A stretch of 64,000 nt of DNA from Variovorax jilinensis (GTDB lineage Bacteria > Pseudomonadota > Gammaproteobacteria > Burkholderiales > Burkholderiaceae_C): contig NZ_JASZYQ010000001.1 of the NCBI RefSeq assembly GCF_030316885.1, forward strand, positions 1,240,001 to 1,304,000, in the 5' to 3' direction. Below the pieces are notes generated by a model. That model had not been told where the DNA came from. It searched no databases and was given only the letters and a program-made list of their open reading frames with translations. Below are positions 32,635 through 45,321 of this stretch, piece after piece (the stretch's first letter is position 1; each line of letters begins with the position of its first letter). The translations under genes and the position numbers were made by a program.

Positions 32635-34392
32635 TCAGCGCAGCCCGTTGCGCATCGGATCGACGTTGGCCGGCAGAGCGTTGAAGTCGATCGCTTTCCA
32701 GAGATATTCCTTCTGCTGCGGCGACAGCAGCGCGTAGCGCGGCCAGAAGAAGAAGTAGTCGGCCGACGACATGTACGAGTTGTTGTCGAGGATCATGCGC
32801 TTGGCGCAGCAGGTGAAGTTGGTCCAGTCGGGCCAGGAAGTCTGGCCGTCGAACAACTGGGAGGGCGCACCGGTGCGGGCGAAGGTCGCGACGTGCCTGA
32901 TGAAGCGGTCCGACAGCGCCTGGCGGCTGGCCGTGTTGCTGCCGTCCCATGCAAAGCGCATGAAGTTCGGCTCGCTGGTGACGAAGTTGCCGAACAGCGG
33001 CCCGATGTCGAGGCCGTGGAAGGCCGCGAAGGTGTTCTTCCAGGGCTGCGGCGTGTCGTCCCAGTTGAAGTTGTAGCGGTAGATGCCGCCCTGCTGCAGG
33101 CGCAGCAGCCGCACCACGTTGTCGATGATGTTGTCCATCGCATAGGAGATGGCCTCGTGCGTCTGGGTGTAGATCGGCTGGAACTCCGGCTTGATCAGGT
33201 CGTTGAAGCCGACGCTGCCGGGCGCCGCGTAGTTGGCCAGCTGCCAATACTCCTGCGCACTCGGCTTGCCCATGCCGAAGGAGAAGGCGAAGTAGGAGCC
33301 CTCGTCGTGGGTGGAGCCGATCATCAGCGGCATCTTGTTGTAGTTCCCCGCCACCAGCCCCACCAGGCCGCTCGAACGGATCACGGTGCCGTCGGTGAAA
33401 TGGCCCGGCACGACGGGGTAGGGCGTGTACTTCATGATCTGCGCCGCGGTGGCGCCGCGCAGCAGTGCCGCCACGTCGGCCGCACTCATGCCCAGGCGCT
33501 GGGCGGCGGCCTGCTCGGGCGTGGACGCGCGGCCGCTGTCGACCAGCAGCTTGTTGACCAGATCCTCGGCCGCCAGCTGGCCCACGGCCGAGGGGTAGCC
33601 GTTGGGGATGCCCGACATGCACAGGGCGCGCTGGAACTTGCCGGCCGCCAGGGGCGACTGCAGCAGCCCCCAGGTGTTGATGCAGCCGGCGGACTGGCCC
33701 GCCACGGTCACCAGGTTGGGATCGCCGCCGAAGGCGCCGATGTTGGTTCGCACCCAGTCGAGTCCGCGCACCAGGTCCAGCGTCGCGAAGTTGCCGGAGT
33801 CGTCCTTGGCGTTGCCGTTGGCCAGCGCGGAATGCTTGAGCCAGCCCAGCATGCCGAGCCGGTACTGCACCGTGACCACCACCATGTTGGCCTTGGCGGC
33901 CAGGTAGGCGCCGTCATAGAGCGGCTCGCGTGCCGATCCCTTGATGTTGCTGCCGCCGTGGATCCAGAAGAACACCGGCAGCTTGTCGGCACTCGAGTTG
34001 GGCCGCCAGACGTTGAGGTACAGGCAGTCCTCGCTGCCCACCGGCTGGTCGAAGGTGGCCGGATCGGGCTCGCCGAAGAAGCTGCCCATCTGCACGCACA
34101 TCGACGCGAAGCTGGTCGCGGCGCGCGATCCGGTCCAGGCCACCGGCGGCTGCGGCGCGCGCCAGCGCAGGGCGTCGACAGGCGGCTGGGCGAAGGGCAC
34201 GCCCAGGAAGGCCTGGGTGTTGTTGGCAGCGGCCTTGCCGTAGATCTTGCCGGCGTCGAGCTGGCGCGTCAGCTGCTGGTCGTAGGCGGCGAGCGCCGGG
34301 CCCAGGCCGGACACGGCGGCGATGAAGGCCACGCTGCGCAGGGCCATGCGGCGCCAGCGCGCCCAAGGCGCGGGCGAGAGTTCGAGGTTCAC
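32635..34392 (-). CDS. Exported type B carboxylesterase
   Basis: A 585-residue alpha/beta hydrolase. It starts at GTG 34392 after aggagacagcc. A signal peptide (RMALRSVAFIAAVSGLGPALA) precedes the mature enzyme. Family landmarks are SEDCLYLNVWRP, the oxyanion-hole stretch FFWIHGGSN, the nucleophile elbow GQSAG and a Glu in the STHDEGSYF region. It should hydrolyse carboxylic esters outside the cytoplasm; the substrate is unknown. It is monocistronic and ends at a bidirectional terminator. Confidence 0.9.
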   Translation of the reverse strand: MNLELSPAPWARWRRMALRSVAFIAAVSGLGPALAAYDQQLTRQLDAGKIYGKAAANNTQAFLGVPFAQPPVDALRWRAPQPPVAWTGSRAATSFASMCVQMGSFFGEPDPATFDQPVGSEDCLYLNVWRPNSSADKLPVFFWIHGGSNIKGSAREPLYDGAYLAAKANMVVVTVQYRLGMLGWLKHSALANGNAKDDSGNFATLDLVRGLDWVRTNIGAFGGDPNLVTVAGQSAGCINTWGLLQSPLAAGKFQRALCMSGIPNGYPSAVGQLAAEDLVNKLLVDSGRASTPEQAAAQRLGMSAADVAALLRGATAAQIMKYTPYPVVPGHFTDGTVIRSSGLVGLVAGNYNKMPLMIGSTHDEGSYFAFSFGMGKPSAQEYWQLANYAAPGSVGFNDLIKPEFQPIYTQTHEAISYAMDNIIDNVVRLLRLQQGGIYRYNFNWDDTPQPWKNTFAAFHGLDIGPLFGNFVTSEPNFMRFAWDGSNTASRQALSDRFIRHVATFARTGAPSQLFDGQTSWPDWTNFTCCAKRMILDNNSYMSSADYFFFWPRYALLSPQQKEYLWKAIDFNALPANVDPMRNGLR

Positions 34393-34552
34393 GGCTGTCT
34401 CCTGGTTGTTATCTGGTGGAGCTCGCTGGGCTCCTTCGGCATTCTCGAAGCGATCGATAGCGCCGGCCTCTGGTCATTCCCCAGGGTCGCCTCGGAATCG
34501 GCTGATTGACAGGCGCTCGCGCCCTTGCTAGAGCCAGTGCGACGTCGGCCGG

Positions 34553-35434
34553 TCAAGGCACCAGGTCGTGGCGCACGGCGTAGAGCACCAGCTGCGCGGT
34601 GCTGGCCACCTCGAGCTTGCGGAAGATGTTGCCGCGATGGGTGCTCACCGTCTTCACGCTGATGCCCATGCGGGCACCGATCTCGGTCGGCGACAGGCCC
34701 TTCAGCAGCAAGGGCAGCAACTGCTGCTCGCGCTCGCTCAGCCGCCGGTGGGGCGGCAGCGGTGCCGGCGCGGCCTGTCCCGGTGGCGTGGGCGAAGCTT
34801 CCGAGGCCGGCCCGAGGGCCGCGGCGATCTGGCCGACCGCCTCGATGGTCTGCCTCGTCAGCCCCAGCAGCCGTTCGGTCAGGGCCTGCAATTCCCCACC
34901 CTGGGCGCTGTGCAGCACGCGGGCCGCATCGGTGCGGATGTTGCTCAGCATGCCGCCCAGCACCTCCTGCACCTCGCGCGCGAAGGCACTGCGCTGCGCC
35001 TCGAGGCGCGCGGCCGTGTGGCTGCTGAAGGCCTGCAGCTGGGCCAGCAGGCGGCGCTGTTCGGCCTCGTTGTGCAGGCGCTCGGTGACATCGACGCCGA
35101 CGCCGATCACGGCCGGCCGGCCCCGGTAGTCCATGCGCGACCCATGAACCTCCACCAGCACCACATGGCCCTCGCGATGCAGCCCGCGCGTGATGAAGTG
35201 CATGCTGGGCGGATCGCCGCGCAGGCGCGTCTCGACCCGCTGGCGCACTTCGTCCAGGAAGTCCGGCGGCACGATGCGCGCGAGCGGCATGCCGATGACC
35301 TCTTCGGGCGTGTAGCCGGCGATGGCGGCCCAGGTGCTGTTGGCGTAGACGAAGCGGTCGTCCTGGATCACGTAGATCCCGGCCACCGATTGCTCGACGA
35401 TGGCCTCGAAGGGAATGCCGGCGGCGGGATTCAT
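34553..35434 (-). CDS. PAS-LuxR transcriptional regulator
   Basis: A 293-residue protein. A PAS domain occupies residues 8-125 (IVEQSVAGIYVIQDDRFVYANSTWAAIAGYTPEEVIG). A helical part around 140-200 resembles a degenerate histidine-kinase dimerisation helix (QRSAFAREVQEVLGGMLSNI) without the His. A LuxR HTH ends the protein (LSEREQQLLPLLLKGLSPTEIGARMGISVKTVSTHRGNIFRKL). There is no receiver domain, so the signal should enter through PAS. It is divergent from the hybrid kinase, 91 nt apart. Confidence 0.88.
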   Translation of the reverse strand: MNPAAGIPFEAIVEQSVAGIYVIQDDRFVYANSTWAAIAGYTPEEVIGMPLARIVPPDFLDEVRQRVETRLRGDPPSMHFITRGLHREGHVVLVEVHGSRMDYRGRPAVIGVGVDVTERLHNEAEQRRLLAQLQAFSSHTAARLEAQRSAFAREVQEVLGGMLSNIRTDAARVLHSAQGGELQALTERLLGLTRQTIEAVGQIAAALGPASEASPTPPGQAAPAPLPPHRRLSEREQQLLPLLLKGLSPTEIGARMGISVKTVSTHRGNIFRKLEVASTAQLVLYAVRHDLVP

Positions 35435-35525
35435 GGATCGAAGGAGAGTGGGGCCGGATTATTGCGGATCGATCTCGCGAGTCCGGCCCTGCGTCGGCGC
35501 GCAGCGGGTCCGGCAAAATGCCGCG

Positions 35526-38500
35526 ATGACGAAAACTGCGCGCTACTACGCGCGTTCACTGGCCCTGCTGGCCATCGGCCTGACCCTGGCCGGTGCCGCT
35601 GCCCTCTGGCAGTTCCGCTACAACGAATCGCTCATGGAAACGCGCTTCGAGGCCCTGTCCCGGCGCGCCGTGGAGCAGGTGGGCGCGCGCATGCAGGCCT
35701 TCGAGTACGGGCTGCGCGGCGCGCGCGGGGCCGTGATCGCGGCCGGCGGCGACACCGGCATCACGCGGCTGCGCTTTGCGCAGCACAGCGCGTCGATCGA
35801 TCTCGAGCGCGAGTTTCCGGGCTCGGGCGGCTTCGGCTTCGTGCGCCGCGTGCCGCGCGAGAAGGAGGCCGACTTCGTGGCCGCCGCCCGGCGAGATGAC
35901 AAGCCCGACTTCGAGATCCGCCAGATTGCGCCCCACGACGACGAGCGCTTCGTGATCCAGTTCTTCGAGCCTTCCCTGCCCAACAGTCCCGCGATCGGGC
36001 TCGACATCGCCTCGGAGGCGCGCCGCCGCGCCGCAGCCGAGCGGGCGATGGCCACCGGCGAGATCGCCATGACCGCGCCGATCACGCTGATGCAGGCGGT
36101 GACCACGCCACCGCGCCGCTCGGTGCTGGTTCTGCTACCGGTGTTTCGCATCGAGGCCGAACTCGAGGCACTCAAGCAGCGGGATCGCCGCTCGGCCCCG
36201 GTGCACGGCACGCCCGAAGACACGGTCGGATGGATCTACACGCCGCTGGTGATGGACGAGGTGCTCAAGGACTTCGATTTCCAGGACGGCCAGTTCACGA
36301 TGACGCTGACCGACACCTCGGACGCCGCGAATCCCGACCGCTTCTTCGTCTCGCCGCAGCATCACCCTGCGGGCGTGCGAGGCCTGAACGCCACGATTCC
36401 GCTCGCGCTCTACGGCCGCACCTGGCTGGTCGAGCTGGCGGCCAAGCCGCAGTTCCTCAAGACGCTCAACCTGCGCAGCCCCTGGGTGGTGTTCCTGGTT
36501 GCCGTGACGCTGGCTGCGCTGTTCTCGGCGCTGTCCTTCTTCGAGCAGTCGTCGCGCCGCCGCAAGCAGCGCGAGAGCGAGCAGCGCTCGCGCCTGGCCG
36601 CGATCGTGACCAGTTCCAACGACGCCATCATCGGCTGCGACCTGGAAGGCCGCATCACCGAGTGGAACGACGCCGCGACGAAGATCTTCGGCCATTCCGT
36701 CCAGGAGGCGGTCGGTCAGCCGATCCGGTCGCTGCTGGTGCCGCCCGGCTCGGAGCCCGAGGAAGAGGCACTGCTGCGGCAGGTCTCGGACGGCTTCTCG
36801 GTGGCTGCCTTCGAGACCTTCCGGCTGCACCGGGACGGCAGCCCGGTGGCGGTGTCGGTGGCGGCGGCGCCGATCCGCTCGGCCGACGGCAGCGTGGTGG
36901 GGGCGGCGCAGACCGTGCGCGACATCACGCACGAGAAGGCGACCAAGGCGCGCATCCTCGAGCTCAACGCCACGCTCGAGGAGCAGGTCACCGAACGCAC
37001 TGCCCAGGTGGTGGCGCTGTCGCTGCGCGAACGTGCGATCCTGGCCGATGCCGCGAGCGCCATCATCGCGACCGACGTCGACGGCGTGGTGACGCTCTTC
37101 AATCCCGCCGCCGAGGCCTTGCTGGGCTACACCGCCGCCGAGGTGGTCGACCGCTTCGAGCTGACCCGCTTCCACGATCCGGTCGAGGTCCGGGAGCGCT
37201 CGCAGGCACTGGCCGCCGAGCTCGAACGTCCGCTGGTGGTCGGCGAGGTCTTCGCGCGGCCGCTCGAATCCGGCCACGGCGATCCCGGCGAATGGACCTG
37301 GGTACGCAAGGACGGCAGCCGGGTGCCGGTGCATCTCAACGTCAGTCCGCTGCGAGATACCGAGAACCTGGTGGTCGGCTTCATCGCGATCTGCTCCGAC
37401 CTCTCGCAGCGCAAGCTGACCGAGGAGAAGCTGCGCAACAACGAGCGCTTCATGCGCATCGTGACCGACAACATCCCGGGCATCGTCGCCTACTGGACGC
37501 CCGACATGCGCTGCACCTTCGCGAACAGCGGCTACCGTCGCTGGCTCGGCCTCACGCCCGAGCAGATGATCGGCACCAGCCAGCTCGAGCTGCTGGGTCC
37601 CGAGCAGTTCCGCGTCAACGAGCCCTACATGCGCGCCGCGCTCGCCGGCGATGAGCAGCGCGTGATGCGCACCCGCACCCTGGCCGACGGCACGGTGGCC
37701 CACTACTGGCTGCACTACGTGCCCGACCGCGACGAGCACGGCGTGGTGCAGGGCTACATCTCGGTGGCGGTCGATGTCACCGACATGCGGCGCGCGCAGG
37801 ACCAGCTCGAGGCGCTGAACCTCGCGCTCAACGCGCGCAGCGCGCAGGCCGAATCGGCGAGCCGCGCCAAGAGCGAGTTCCTCGCCAACATGAGCCACGA
37901 GATCCGTTCCCCGCTCAACGCGGTGATCGGACTGGCCTACCTGCTGCGCCAGACACCGCTCGACGCCTCCCAGCTCGACTACCTGCAGAAGATCGACGCC
38001 TCCAGCAGCGCCTTGCTCGGCGTCATCAACGACATCCTGGACATCTCGAAGATCGAGGCCGGCGAGATGGCGCTCGAGCAGACCCGCTTCAAGCTCGACG
38101 AACTGCTCGACGGCGTGATGGCCATGGCCTCGGTGAACGCCGGCGGCAAGGCCGTCGATCTGCGCCTCGAGGTCGAGCCCGGCCTGCCCGCGCAGCTGCG
38201 CGGCGACGTCACGCGGCTGCGCCAGATCCTGCTCAACCTGATGAGCAACGCGGTCAAGTTCACGGCCGAAGGCTCGGTGCGACTGTGCGTGACCGCCGAG
38301 CCGGCCCGCGACGCACGCGTGCTCCTGCGCTTCGCGGTGATCGACACCGGCATCGGCATCGAGGCCGATCAGCTCGGGCGCGTCTTCGCGCCCTTCGTCC
38401 AGGCCGATTCATCGACCACGCGGCGCTTCGGCGGCACCGGGCTCGGGTTGTCGATCGTCAAGCAGCTGACCGAGCTGATGGGCGGCGAGATCGGCGTCTC

Positions 38501-39335
38501 GAGCACGCCGGGGCAGGGCAGCGAGTTCTGGGTCCGGCTGCCGTTCGAGGCGGTCGACAGCGTTGCGCTGCCGGAGGCCGACGACGACGGACACGAACCG
38601 GGCCTCGCCGGCATCCGCGTGCTGGTGGTGGACGACAGCCCGGTCAACCTGCTGGTCTGCCAGAACATCCTGGCGCGTGCGGGGGCCGAGCCCAGCCTGG
38701 CCAGGGACGGCCGCGAGGCGGTCGAGCGCCTGCGCGCCGACCCCGCGGCCTTCGACATCGTGCTCATGGACGTTCACATGCCGGTGCTCGACGGCAATGC
38801 GGCGACGCGCGAGATCCGCGGCGAGCTCGGCCTCGCGACGCTGCCCGTGATCGCGCTGACCGCCAGCGCACTGGTGGCCGAGCGGCTGCGGGCCTTCGAG
38901 GCCGGCATGAACGACTTCGTGAGCAAGCCCTTCGACGCCGATGCGCTGGTGCGCACCGTGCGTCGCTGTGTCGAGCGGTCGCGCGGACAGGGGGTTGCAG
39001 CGCCGGGTGGCAGCGGCAGCATCGCCACTGGCGCAGCGCAGAAGCCGGCTGCCGCTCCGGCGGCCGACCCGGCACCGCCGATGGCGACGGCGACGGCAAC
39101 GGTAGCGCGGAACCCGGTGAACCCGGCGACCCCGCTCGCCGACCTGATCGACGCCCTGCGCAATCGCAGCGGCTCGGCCCTGTCGCGCTACGACGCCATG
39201 ACCCCCTGGCTGCAGGAGCGCCTCGGCGAGCGCCGGTTCGCGGAGCTCGAGCGCGCGATGCAGGAACTGCGCTTCCGCCGCGCGGCCGAGCTGCTGGCCG
39301 AGGTCGAGGCGGCCGGACAGCCCCCAAACCTATAA
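35526..39335 (+). CDS. CHASE-PAS hybrid sensor histidine kinase
   Basis: A 1269-residue membrane kinase. A first membrane helix (about 10-30) and a CHASE domain (about 40-300) are followed by a second helix (about 320-340, [17 protein letters not shown]). Then come three PAS domains (about 355-480, 505-635, 640-765), HisKA with phospho-acceptor H791 in [13 protein letters not shown], and HATPase_c ([20 protein letters not shown]). A receiver with D1082 ([11 protein letters not shown]) and an Ala/Pro-rich tail end the protein. No dedicated Hpt is visible. The start is ATG 35526. CHASE senses small extracellular ligands. Confidence 0.93.
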   Translation: MTKTARYYARSLALLAIGLTLAGAAALWQFRYNESLMETRFEALSRRAVEQVGARMQAFEYGLRGARGAVIAAGGDTGITRLRFAQHSASIDLEREFPGSGGFGFVRRVPREKEADFVAAARRDDKPDFEIRQIAPHDDERFVIQFFEPSLPNSPAIGLDIASEARRRAAAERAMATGEIAMTAPITLMQAVTTPPRRSVLVLLPVFRIEAELEALKQRDRRSAPVHGTPEDTVGWIYTPLVMDEVLKDFDFQDGQFTMTLTDTSDAANPDRFFVSPQHHPAGVRGLNATIPLALYGRTWLVELAAKPQFLKTLNLRSPWVVFLVAVTLAALFSALSFFEQSSRRRKQRESEQRSRLAAIVTSSNDAIIGCDLEGRITEWNDAATKIFGHSVQEAVGQPIRSLLVPPGSEPEEEALLRQVSDGFSVAAFETFRLHRDGSPVAVSVAAAPIRSADGSVVGAAQTVRDITHEKATKARILELNATLEEQVTERTAQVVALSLRERAILADAASAIIATDVDGVVTLFNPAAEALLGYTAAEVVDRFELTRFHDPVEVRERSQALAAELERPLVVGEVFARPLESGHGDPGEWTWVRKDGSRVPVHLNVSPLRDTENLVVGFIAICSDLSQRKLTEEKLRNNERFMRIVTDNIPGIVAYWTPDMRCTFANSGYRRWLGLTPEQMIGTSQLELLGPEQFRVNEPYMRAALAGDEQRVMRTRTLADGTVAHYWLHYVPDRDEHGVVQGYISVAVDVTDMRRAQDQLEALNLALNARSAQAESASRAKSEFLANMSHEIRSPLNAVIGLAYLLRQTPLDASQLDYLQKIDASSSALLGVINDILDISKIEAGEMALEQTRFKLDELLDGVMAMASVNAGGKAVDLRLEVEPGLPAQLRGDVTRLRQILLNLMSNAVKFTAEGSVRLCVTAEPARDARVLLRFAVIDTGIGIEADQLGRVFAPFVQADSSTTRRFGGTGLGLSIVKQLTELMGGEIGVSSTPGQGSEFWVRLPFEAVDSVALPEADDDGHEPGLAGIRVLVVDDSPVNLLVCQNILARAGAEPSLARDGREAVERLRADPAAFDIVLMDVHMPVLDGNAATREIRGELGLATLPVIALTASALVAERLRAFEAGMNDFVSKPFDADALVRTVRRCVERSRGQGVAAPGGSGSIATGAAQKPAAAPAADPAPPMATATATVARNPVNPATPLADLIDALRNRSGSALSRYDAMTPWLQERLGERRFAELERAMQELRFRRAAELLAEVEAAGQPPNL

Positions 39336-39336
39336 T
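39331..39336 (+). promoter_or_regulatory. -10 box of alaS promoter
   Basis: A consensus TATAAT lies 88 nt before the alaS ATG and contains the TAA stop codon of the hybrid kinase (39333-39335). No good -35 box stands 16-18 nt upstream. This suggests that alaS has its own promoter inside the end of the upstream gene. Confidence 0.5.
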
Positions 39337-39424
39337 CGAGGGCTCCAAGCAGAACAGGCAGACAGGTGGCTTCGCCAAGAGGGGCTGCCCCTGCCGGCCG
39401 CCTGCGCCACCAGCCACACCCCAA

Positions 39425-42051
<2,627 letters not shown>

Positions 42052-42055
<4 letters not shown>

Positions 42056-42117
42056 GCGCCGCACGGCCGCCCGAAGGCGCTCGCACCGCAGCGCGAAGCG
42101 CGGAGGTTTTCGAATGA
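42052..42117 (+). CDS. Repeat mini-ORF 1 (21 aa)
   Basis: Reads [15 protein letters not shown] then SAEVFE, stop TGA. The start overlaps the alaS stop by 4 nt. It is basic, with no known fold. It may serve to carry ribosomes onward, not to make a working peptide. Confidence 0.4.
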
Positions 42118-42179
42118 GCGCCGCACGGCCGCCCGAAGGCGCTCGCACCGCAGCGCGCAGCGCGAAGGTTTTCGAATGA
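42114..42179 (+). CDS. Repeat mini-ORF 2 (21 aa)
   Basis: Identical to unit 1 in protein except Glu18 to Lys, plus one synonymous change (CGA to CGC). GGAGG inside unit 1 lies 7 nt before this ATG. Confidence 0.4.
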   Translation: MSAARPPEGARTAARSAKVFE

Positions 42180-42241
42180 GCGCCGCCCGGCCGCCCGAAG
42201 GCGCTCGCACCGCAGCGCGAAGCGCGAAGGTCTGCGAGTGA
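42176..42241 (+). CDS. Repeat mini-ORF 3 (21 aa)
   Basis: Ends SAKVCE. Relative to unit 2 it has one amino-acid change (Phe20 to Cys) and four synonymous changes. Its stop TGA (42239-42241) overlaps the GTG start of the panE-like gene. Confidence 0.4.
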   Translation: MSAARPPEGARTAARSAKVCE

Positions 42242-43254
42242 CCCAGGCACGGCCCGTCGACATCCTCGTGATGGGCGCCGGCACGGTCGGCTGCTTCATC
42301 GGCGGCAGTCTGGCGGCAGCGGGCGTGCGGGTCTGCCTGGTCGGGCGACCGCGCGTGCTCGATGCGGTGGCCGCACACGGCCTCACGCTGACCGACCTGG
42401 AAGGCGGTCGCCATCAGGTGCCGGCGGGCGAGCTTCGGCTGGCGGGGCAGGTGCCCGAAGGGGTGCGTCCCGCCCTGGTGCTGCTGACCGTCAAGAGCGG
42501 CGCCACCGCCGAGGCTGCGGCCGAACTCGGCACCGTGCTGCCGGCCGGCACGCTGGTGCTGTCGCTCCAGAACGGCATTTCCAACGCGGCCGTGGCGGCC
42601 CATGCGGCAGCCTCGCTGCGCGTGATGCCCGCGATGGTGCCCTACAACATCGCCGAGATCGGCCCCGGCGCCTTCCATCGGGGCACCACGGGGCGGCTCG
42701 CGGCGCAGGACGATCCCGCGCTCAGGCCCTGGGTGGCGGTGTTCGAGCGCGCCGGCATCCCGATCGACCTGCACGAGGCACTGCTGCCCGTGCAATGGGG
42801 CAAGCTGCTGTTCAATCTCAACAACCCGGTCAATGCGCTGTCGGGCCTGCCGCTGCGCGCCGAGCTGCTCGAACGCGGCTACCGCGTCTGCTTCGCGGCG
42901 CTGATCGACGAGGCGCTCGCGGTGCTGGCGCGGGCCGGTATCGCGCCGGCGCAGCTCGGACCGGTGCCGCCGGCGCGCATCCCGGCCATCCTGCGCCTGC
43001 CGACGCCGCTGTTCAGGCTGGTCGCGGCGCGCATGCTGCGCATCGATGCCAAGGCCCGTTCGAGCATGGCCGACGACCTCGCGCTGGGACGGCGCACCGA
43101 GGTCGACGTGTTGTGCGGCGAAGTCGTGCGGCTTGCGCAAGCGCAAGGCATCGATGCACCGCTCAACGCGAAGATGGTGGCGCTGCTGGAAGCCTGGCCC
43201 GAGCGCCGCGAGCGCTGGCCGGCACGGCAATTGCAGGCAGCGCTGGGGCTGTAG
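42238..43254 (+). CDS. 2-dehydropantoate 2-reductase family protein
   Basis: A 338-residue NADP-dependent reductase. The Rossmann motif VMGAGTVGCFIGGSLAAAG is at residues 11-29. The catalytic region has TVKSG and NPVNALSGLPL, and the C-terminal domain has SSMADDLALGRRTEVD, the ApbA/PanE hallmark. The enzyme reduces ketopantoate in pantothenate synthesis, although many Burkholderiales carry paralogues for other 2-oxo acids. The GTG start is coupled to the mini-ORF chain after alaS. Confidence 0.88.
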   Translation: MTQARPVDILVMGAGTVGCFIGGSLAAAGVRVCLVGRPRVLDAVAAHGLTLTDLEGGRHQVPAGELRLAGQVPEGVRPALVLLTVKSGATAEAAAELGTVLPAGTLVLSLQNGISNAAVAAHAAASLRVMPAMVPYNIAEIGPGAFHRGTTGRLAAQDDPALRPWVAVFERAGIPIDLHEALLPVQWGKLLFNLNNPVNALSGLPLRAELLERGYRVCFAALIDEALAVLARAGIAPAQLGPVPPARIPAILRLPTPLFRLVAARMLRIDAKARSSMADDLALGRRTEVDVLCGEVVRLAQAQGIDAPLNAKMVALLEAWPERRERWPARQLQAALGL

Positions 43255-43269
43255 TTCTCGAGGGTCCGC

Positions 43270-44523
43270 ATGCACGTTCTGATTCTGGGCAGTGGTGTCA
43301 TCGGCACCACCTGTGCGTACTACCTCGCGAAGGCCGGCCACGAGGTCACGGTGCTCGACCGCCAGCCGGCACCGGCGCTCGAGACCAGCTATGCCAACGC
43401 GGGCGAGGTCTCGCCGGGCTACTCGGCGCCCTGGGCCGGCCCCGGCGTGCCGCTCAAGGCGATCCAGTGGATGCTCATGCAGCACAGTCCGCTCGTGATC
43501 AAGCCGATGCTCGATCCCGCCATGTGGCGCTGGGGCCTCTCGATGCTGCGCAACTGCACGCAGGCGCGCTACGAGCTCAACAAGGGCCGCATGATGCGGC
43601 TGGCCGAGTACAGCCGCGACTGCCTCGTGGCGCTGCGCGCCGAGACCGGCATCCGCTACGACGAGCGCGCCCTCGGCACGCTGCAGCTGTTCCGCACGCG
43701 AAAGCAGTTCGAAGGTGCGGCCAAGGACATCGCGGTGCTCGAGCGCTACCGCGTGCCCTACCAGCTGCTCGACCGCGACGGCTGCGTCGAATACGAACCG
43801 GCGCTGGGCGCGGTGCGGCACAAGTTCGTGGGCGGCCTGAGGCTGCCGGGCGACGAGACCGGCGACTGCTTCAAGTTCACGCAGCGGCTGGCGGCGATGG
43901 CCGAGGCCGAGGGCGCGCGCTTTCGCTTCGGTGTCGCGATCGAGGAGATCGCGGGCCATGCCGAGGGCGTGGTCGCGGTGCATACCGACGCCGGCAGCTT
44001 CGAGGCCGACCGCTACCTGGTGGCGCTCGGTAGCCACTCGCCGCAGCTGCTGCGGCCACTCGGCATCCGGCTGCCGGTCTATCCGGTCAAGGGCTTCTCG
44101 CTCACGCTTCCGATCACGGACGCGGAGATGGCCCCCGAATCGACCGTGATGGACGAGACCTTCAAGGTGGCGGTCACGCGCCTCGGCGACCGCATCCGCG
44201 TCGGCGGCACGGCACAGCTCTCGGGCTACGACCTCAAGCTCGATGCGCGCCGCCGCGACACGCTGGAGCACGTGGTGGGCGACCTGTTCCCGCGCGGGGC
44301 GCAGGCGATGGGCGGCGAGTTCTGGACCGGCCTTCGCCCGATGACGCCTGATGGCACACCGGTGCTCGGCGCCACGGCGCTGCCGAACCTGATGCTGGCC
44401 ACGGGACACGGCACGCTCGGATGGACCATGGCGGCCGGCACCGGCCGCGTGATCGCCGACCTGGTGTCGGGACGCGCCCCGGAGATCGACATGGAAGGCC
44501 TCGGCGTCGCGCGCTACGCCTGA
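43270..44523 (+). CDS. dadA: D-amino acid dehydrogenase (DadA family)
   Basis: A 417-residue FAD enzyme with the dinucleotide-binding motif [21 protein letters not shown] (first strand-turn-helix) and the DadA block [19 protein letters not shown]. The C-terminal part has [17 protein letters not shown] and [16 protein letters not shown]. It oxidises D-amino acids to 2-oxo acids, passing electrons to the respiratory chain. It follows the panE-like gene by 15 nt, so the two are likely cotranscribed. Confidence 0.92.
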   Translation: MHVLILGSGVIGTTCAYYLAKAGHEVTVLDRQPAPALETSYANAGEVSPGYSAPWAGPGVPLKAIQWMLMQHSPLVIKPMLDPAMWRWGLSMLRNCTQARYELNKGRMMRLAEYSRDCLVALRAETGIRYDERALGTLQLFRTRKQFEGAAKDIAVLERYRVPYQLLDRDGCVEYEPALGAVRHKFVGGLRLPGDETGDCFKFTQRLAAMAEAEGARFRFGVAIEEIAGHAEGVVAVHTDAGSFEADRYLVALGSHSPQLLRPLGIRLPVYPVKGFSLTLPITDAEMAPESTVMDETFKVAVTRLGDRIRVGGTAQLSGYDLKLDARRRDTLEHVVGDLFPRGAQAMGGEFWTGLRPMTPDGTPVLGATALPNLMLATGHGTLGWTMAAGTGRVIADLVSGRAPEIDMEGLGVARYA

Positions 44524-44532
44524 GGCCGGGCT

Positions 44533-45279
44533 TCAGGGCGCGGCGGCCGGCGCCACGCTGGCGCCTGCGATGCCATGCCGCTTCAGGGCCTCGGCGACGA
44601 AGCCCCCGGCCTTCATCTCCTCGACGAACCCGGCGAGCGCGGCCTGCGCCTCGGCGCCACGCGAGGCCGGCGTGCCCATGGCCTGCTGGATCACCATGAA
44701 GCGGCCCGGCAGCAGTCGCAGTCCGGCGTCGGCTGCGGCCTCGGCCTCGAGCACCTGTCGGATGCCGGCCGCCACCTCGACCTCGCCCGCTCGCAGGCTC
44801 TGCATGACGCCGCTCGCGCCCTGCACGCGCACGATCTGCGCGCGCCGGATCTCGCGCGTGAGGAACAGGTCGTAGGCACTGCCCGTGCCGACCGCGATGC
44901 GCTGGCTCTCGCGGTCCACGTCGTCGTTGCGCCCGATGGCCGAGCCTGCCGGAACCAGGTAGCTGCCTTCGATCAGCACGTAGGGTGCGGTGAAGCGCAG
45001 GCCCTCGCTGCGCGCGGGATCGATCGCGAAGAAGCCGATGTCGGCCTGTTCGTTGCGAACCGCATCGACGGAAGCCGCGGCCTTCTCGAACACCACGAGC
45101 TCGAGCGCGACGCCGAGCCGCTCGGCGAAGGCGCGTGCCAGGTCGACCGAGACGCCGGCAGGCTCGCCGTCGGCGCCGCGGCCCGCGAGGATCGGGTTGC
45201 CGAGATTGATGGAGGCGCGCAGCGCGCCGGCGGGCGTGAAGGCCGAGACGACGGCCGCGGGGAGGAGGGTGCTGCTCAT
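44533..45279 (-). CDS. Substrate-binding-protein-fold protein without signal peptide
   Basis: A 248-residue SBP_bac_3-type protein: LRASINLGNPIL, VDLARAFAERLG, ADIGFFAIDPARSEGLRFTAPYV, AVGTGSAYDLFL. This is the amino-acid binding fold. The N-terminus (MSSTLLPAAVVSAF) is neither a clear signal peptide nor lipobox, and no ABC permease is near. It follows an MHS transporter by 42 nt. It may be cytoplasmic, a sensor, or an enzyme of the cyclohexadienyl dehydratase type. Confidence 0.8.
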   Translation of the reverse strand: MSSTLLPAAVVSAFTPAGALRASINLGNPILAGRGADGEPAGVSVDLARAFAERLGVALELVVFEKAAASVDAVRNEQADIGFFAIDPARSEGLRFTAPYVLIEGSYLVPAGSAIGRNDDVDRESQRIAVGTGSAYDLFLTREIRRAQIVRVQGASGVMQSLRAGEVEVAAGIRQVLEAEAAADAGLRLLPGRFMVIQQAMGTPASRGAEAQAALAGFVEEMKAGGFVAEALKRHGIAGASVAPAAAP

Positions 45280-45321
45280 CGCCCGGATTCTGCCGCAGCG
45301 GCTCTGCGCGCGCGGCAGCTT

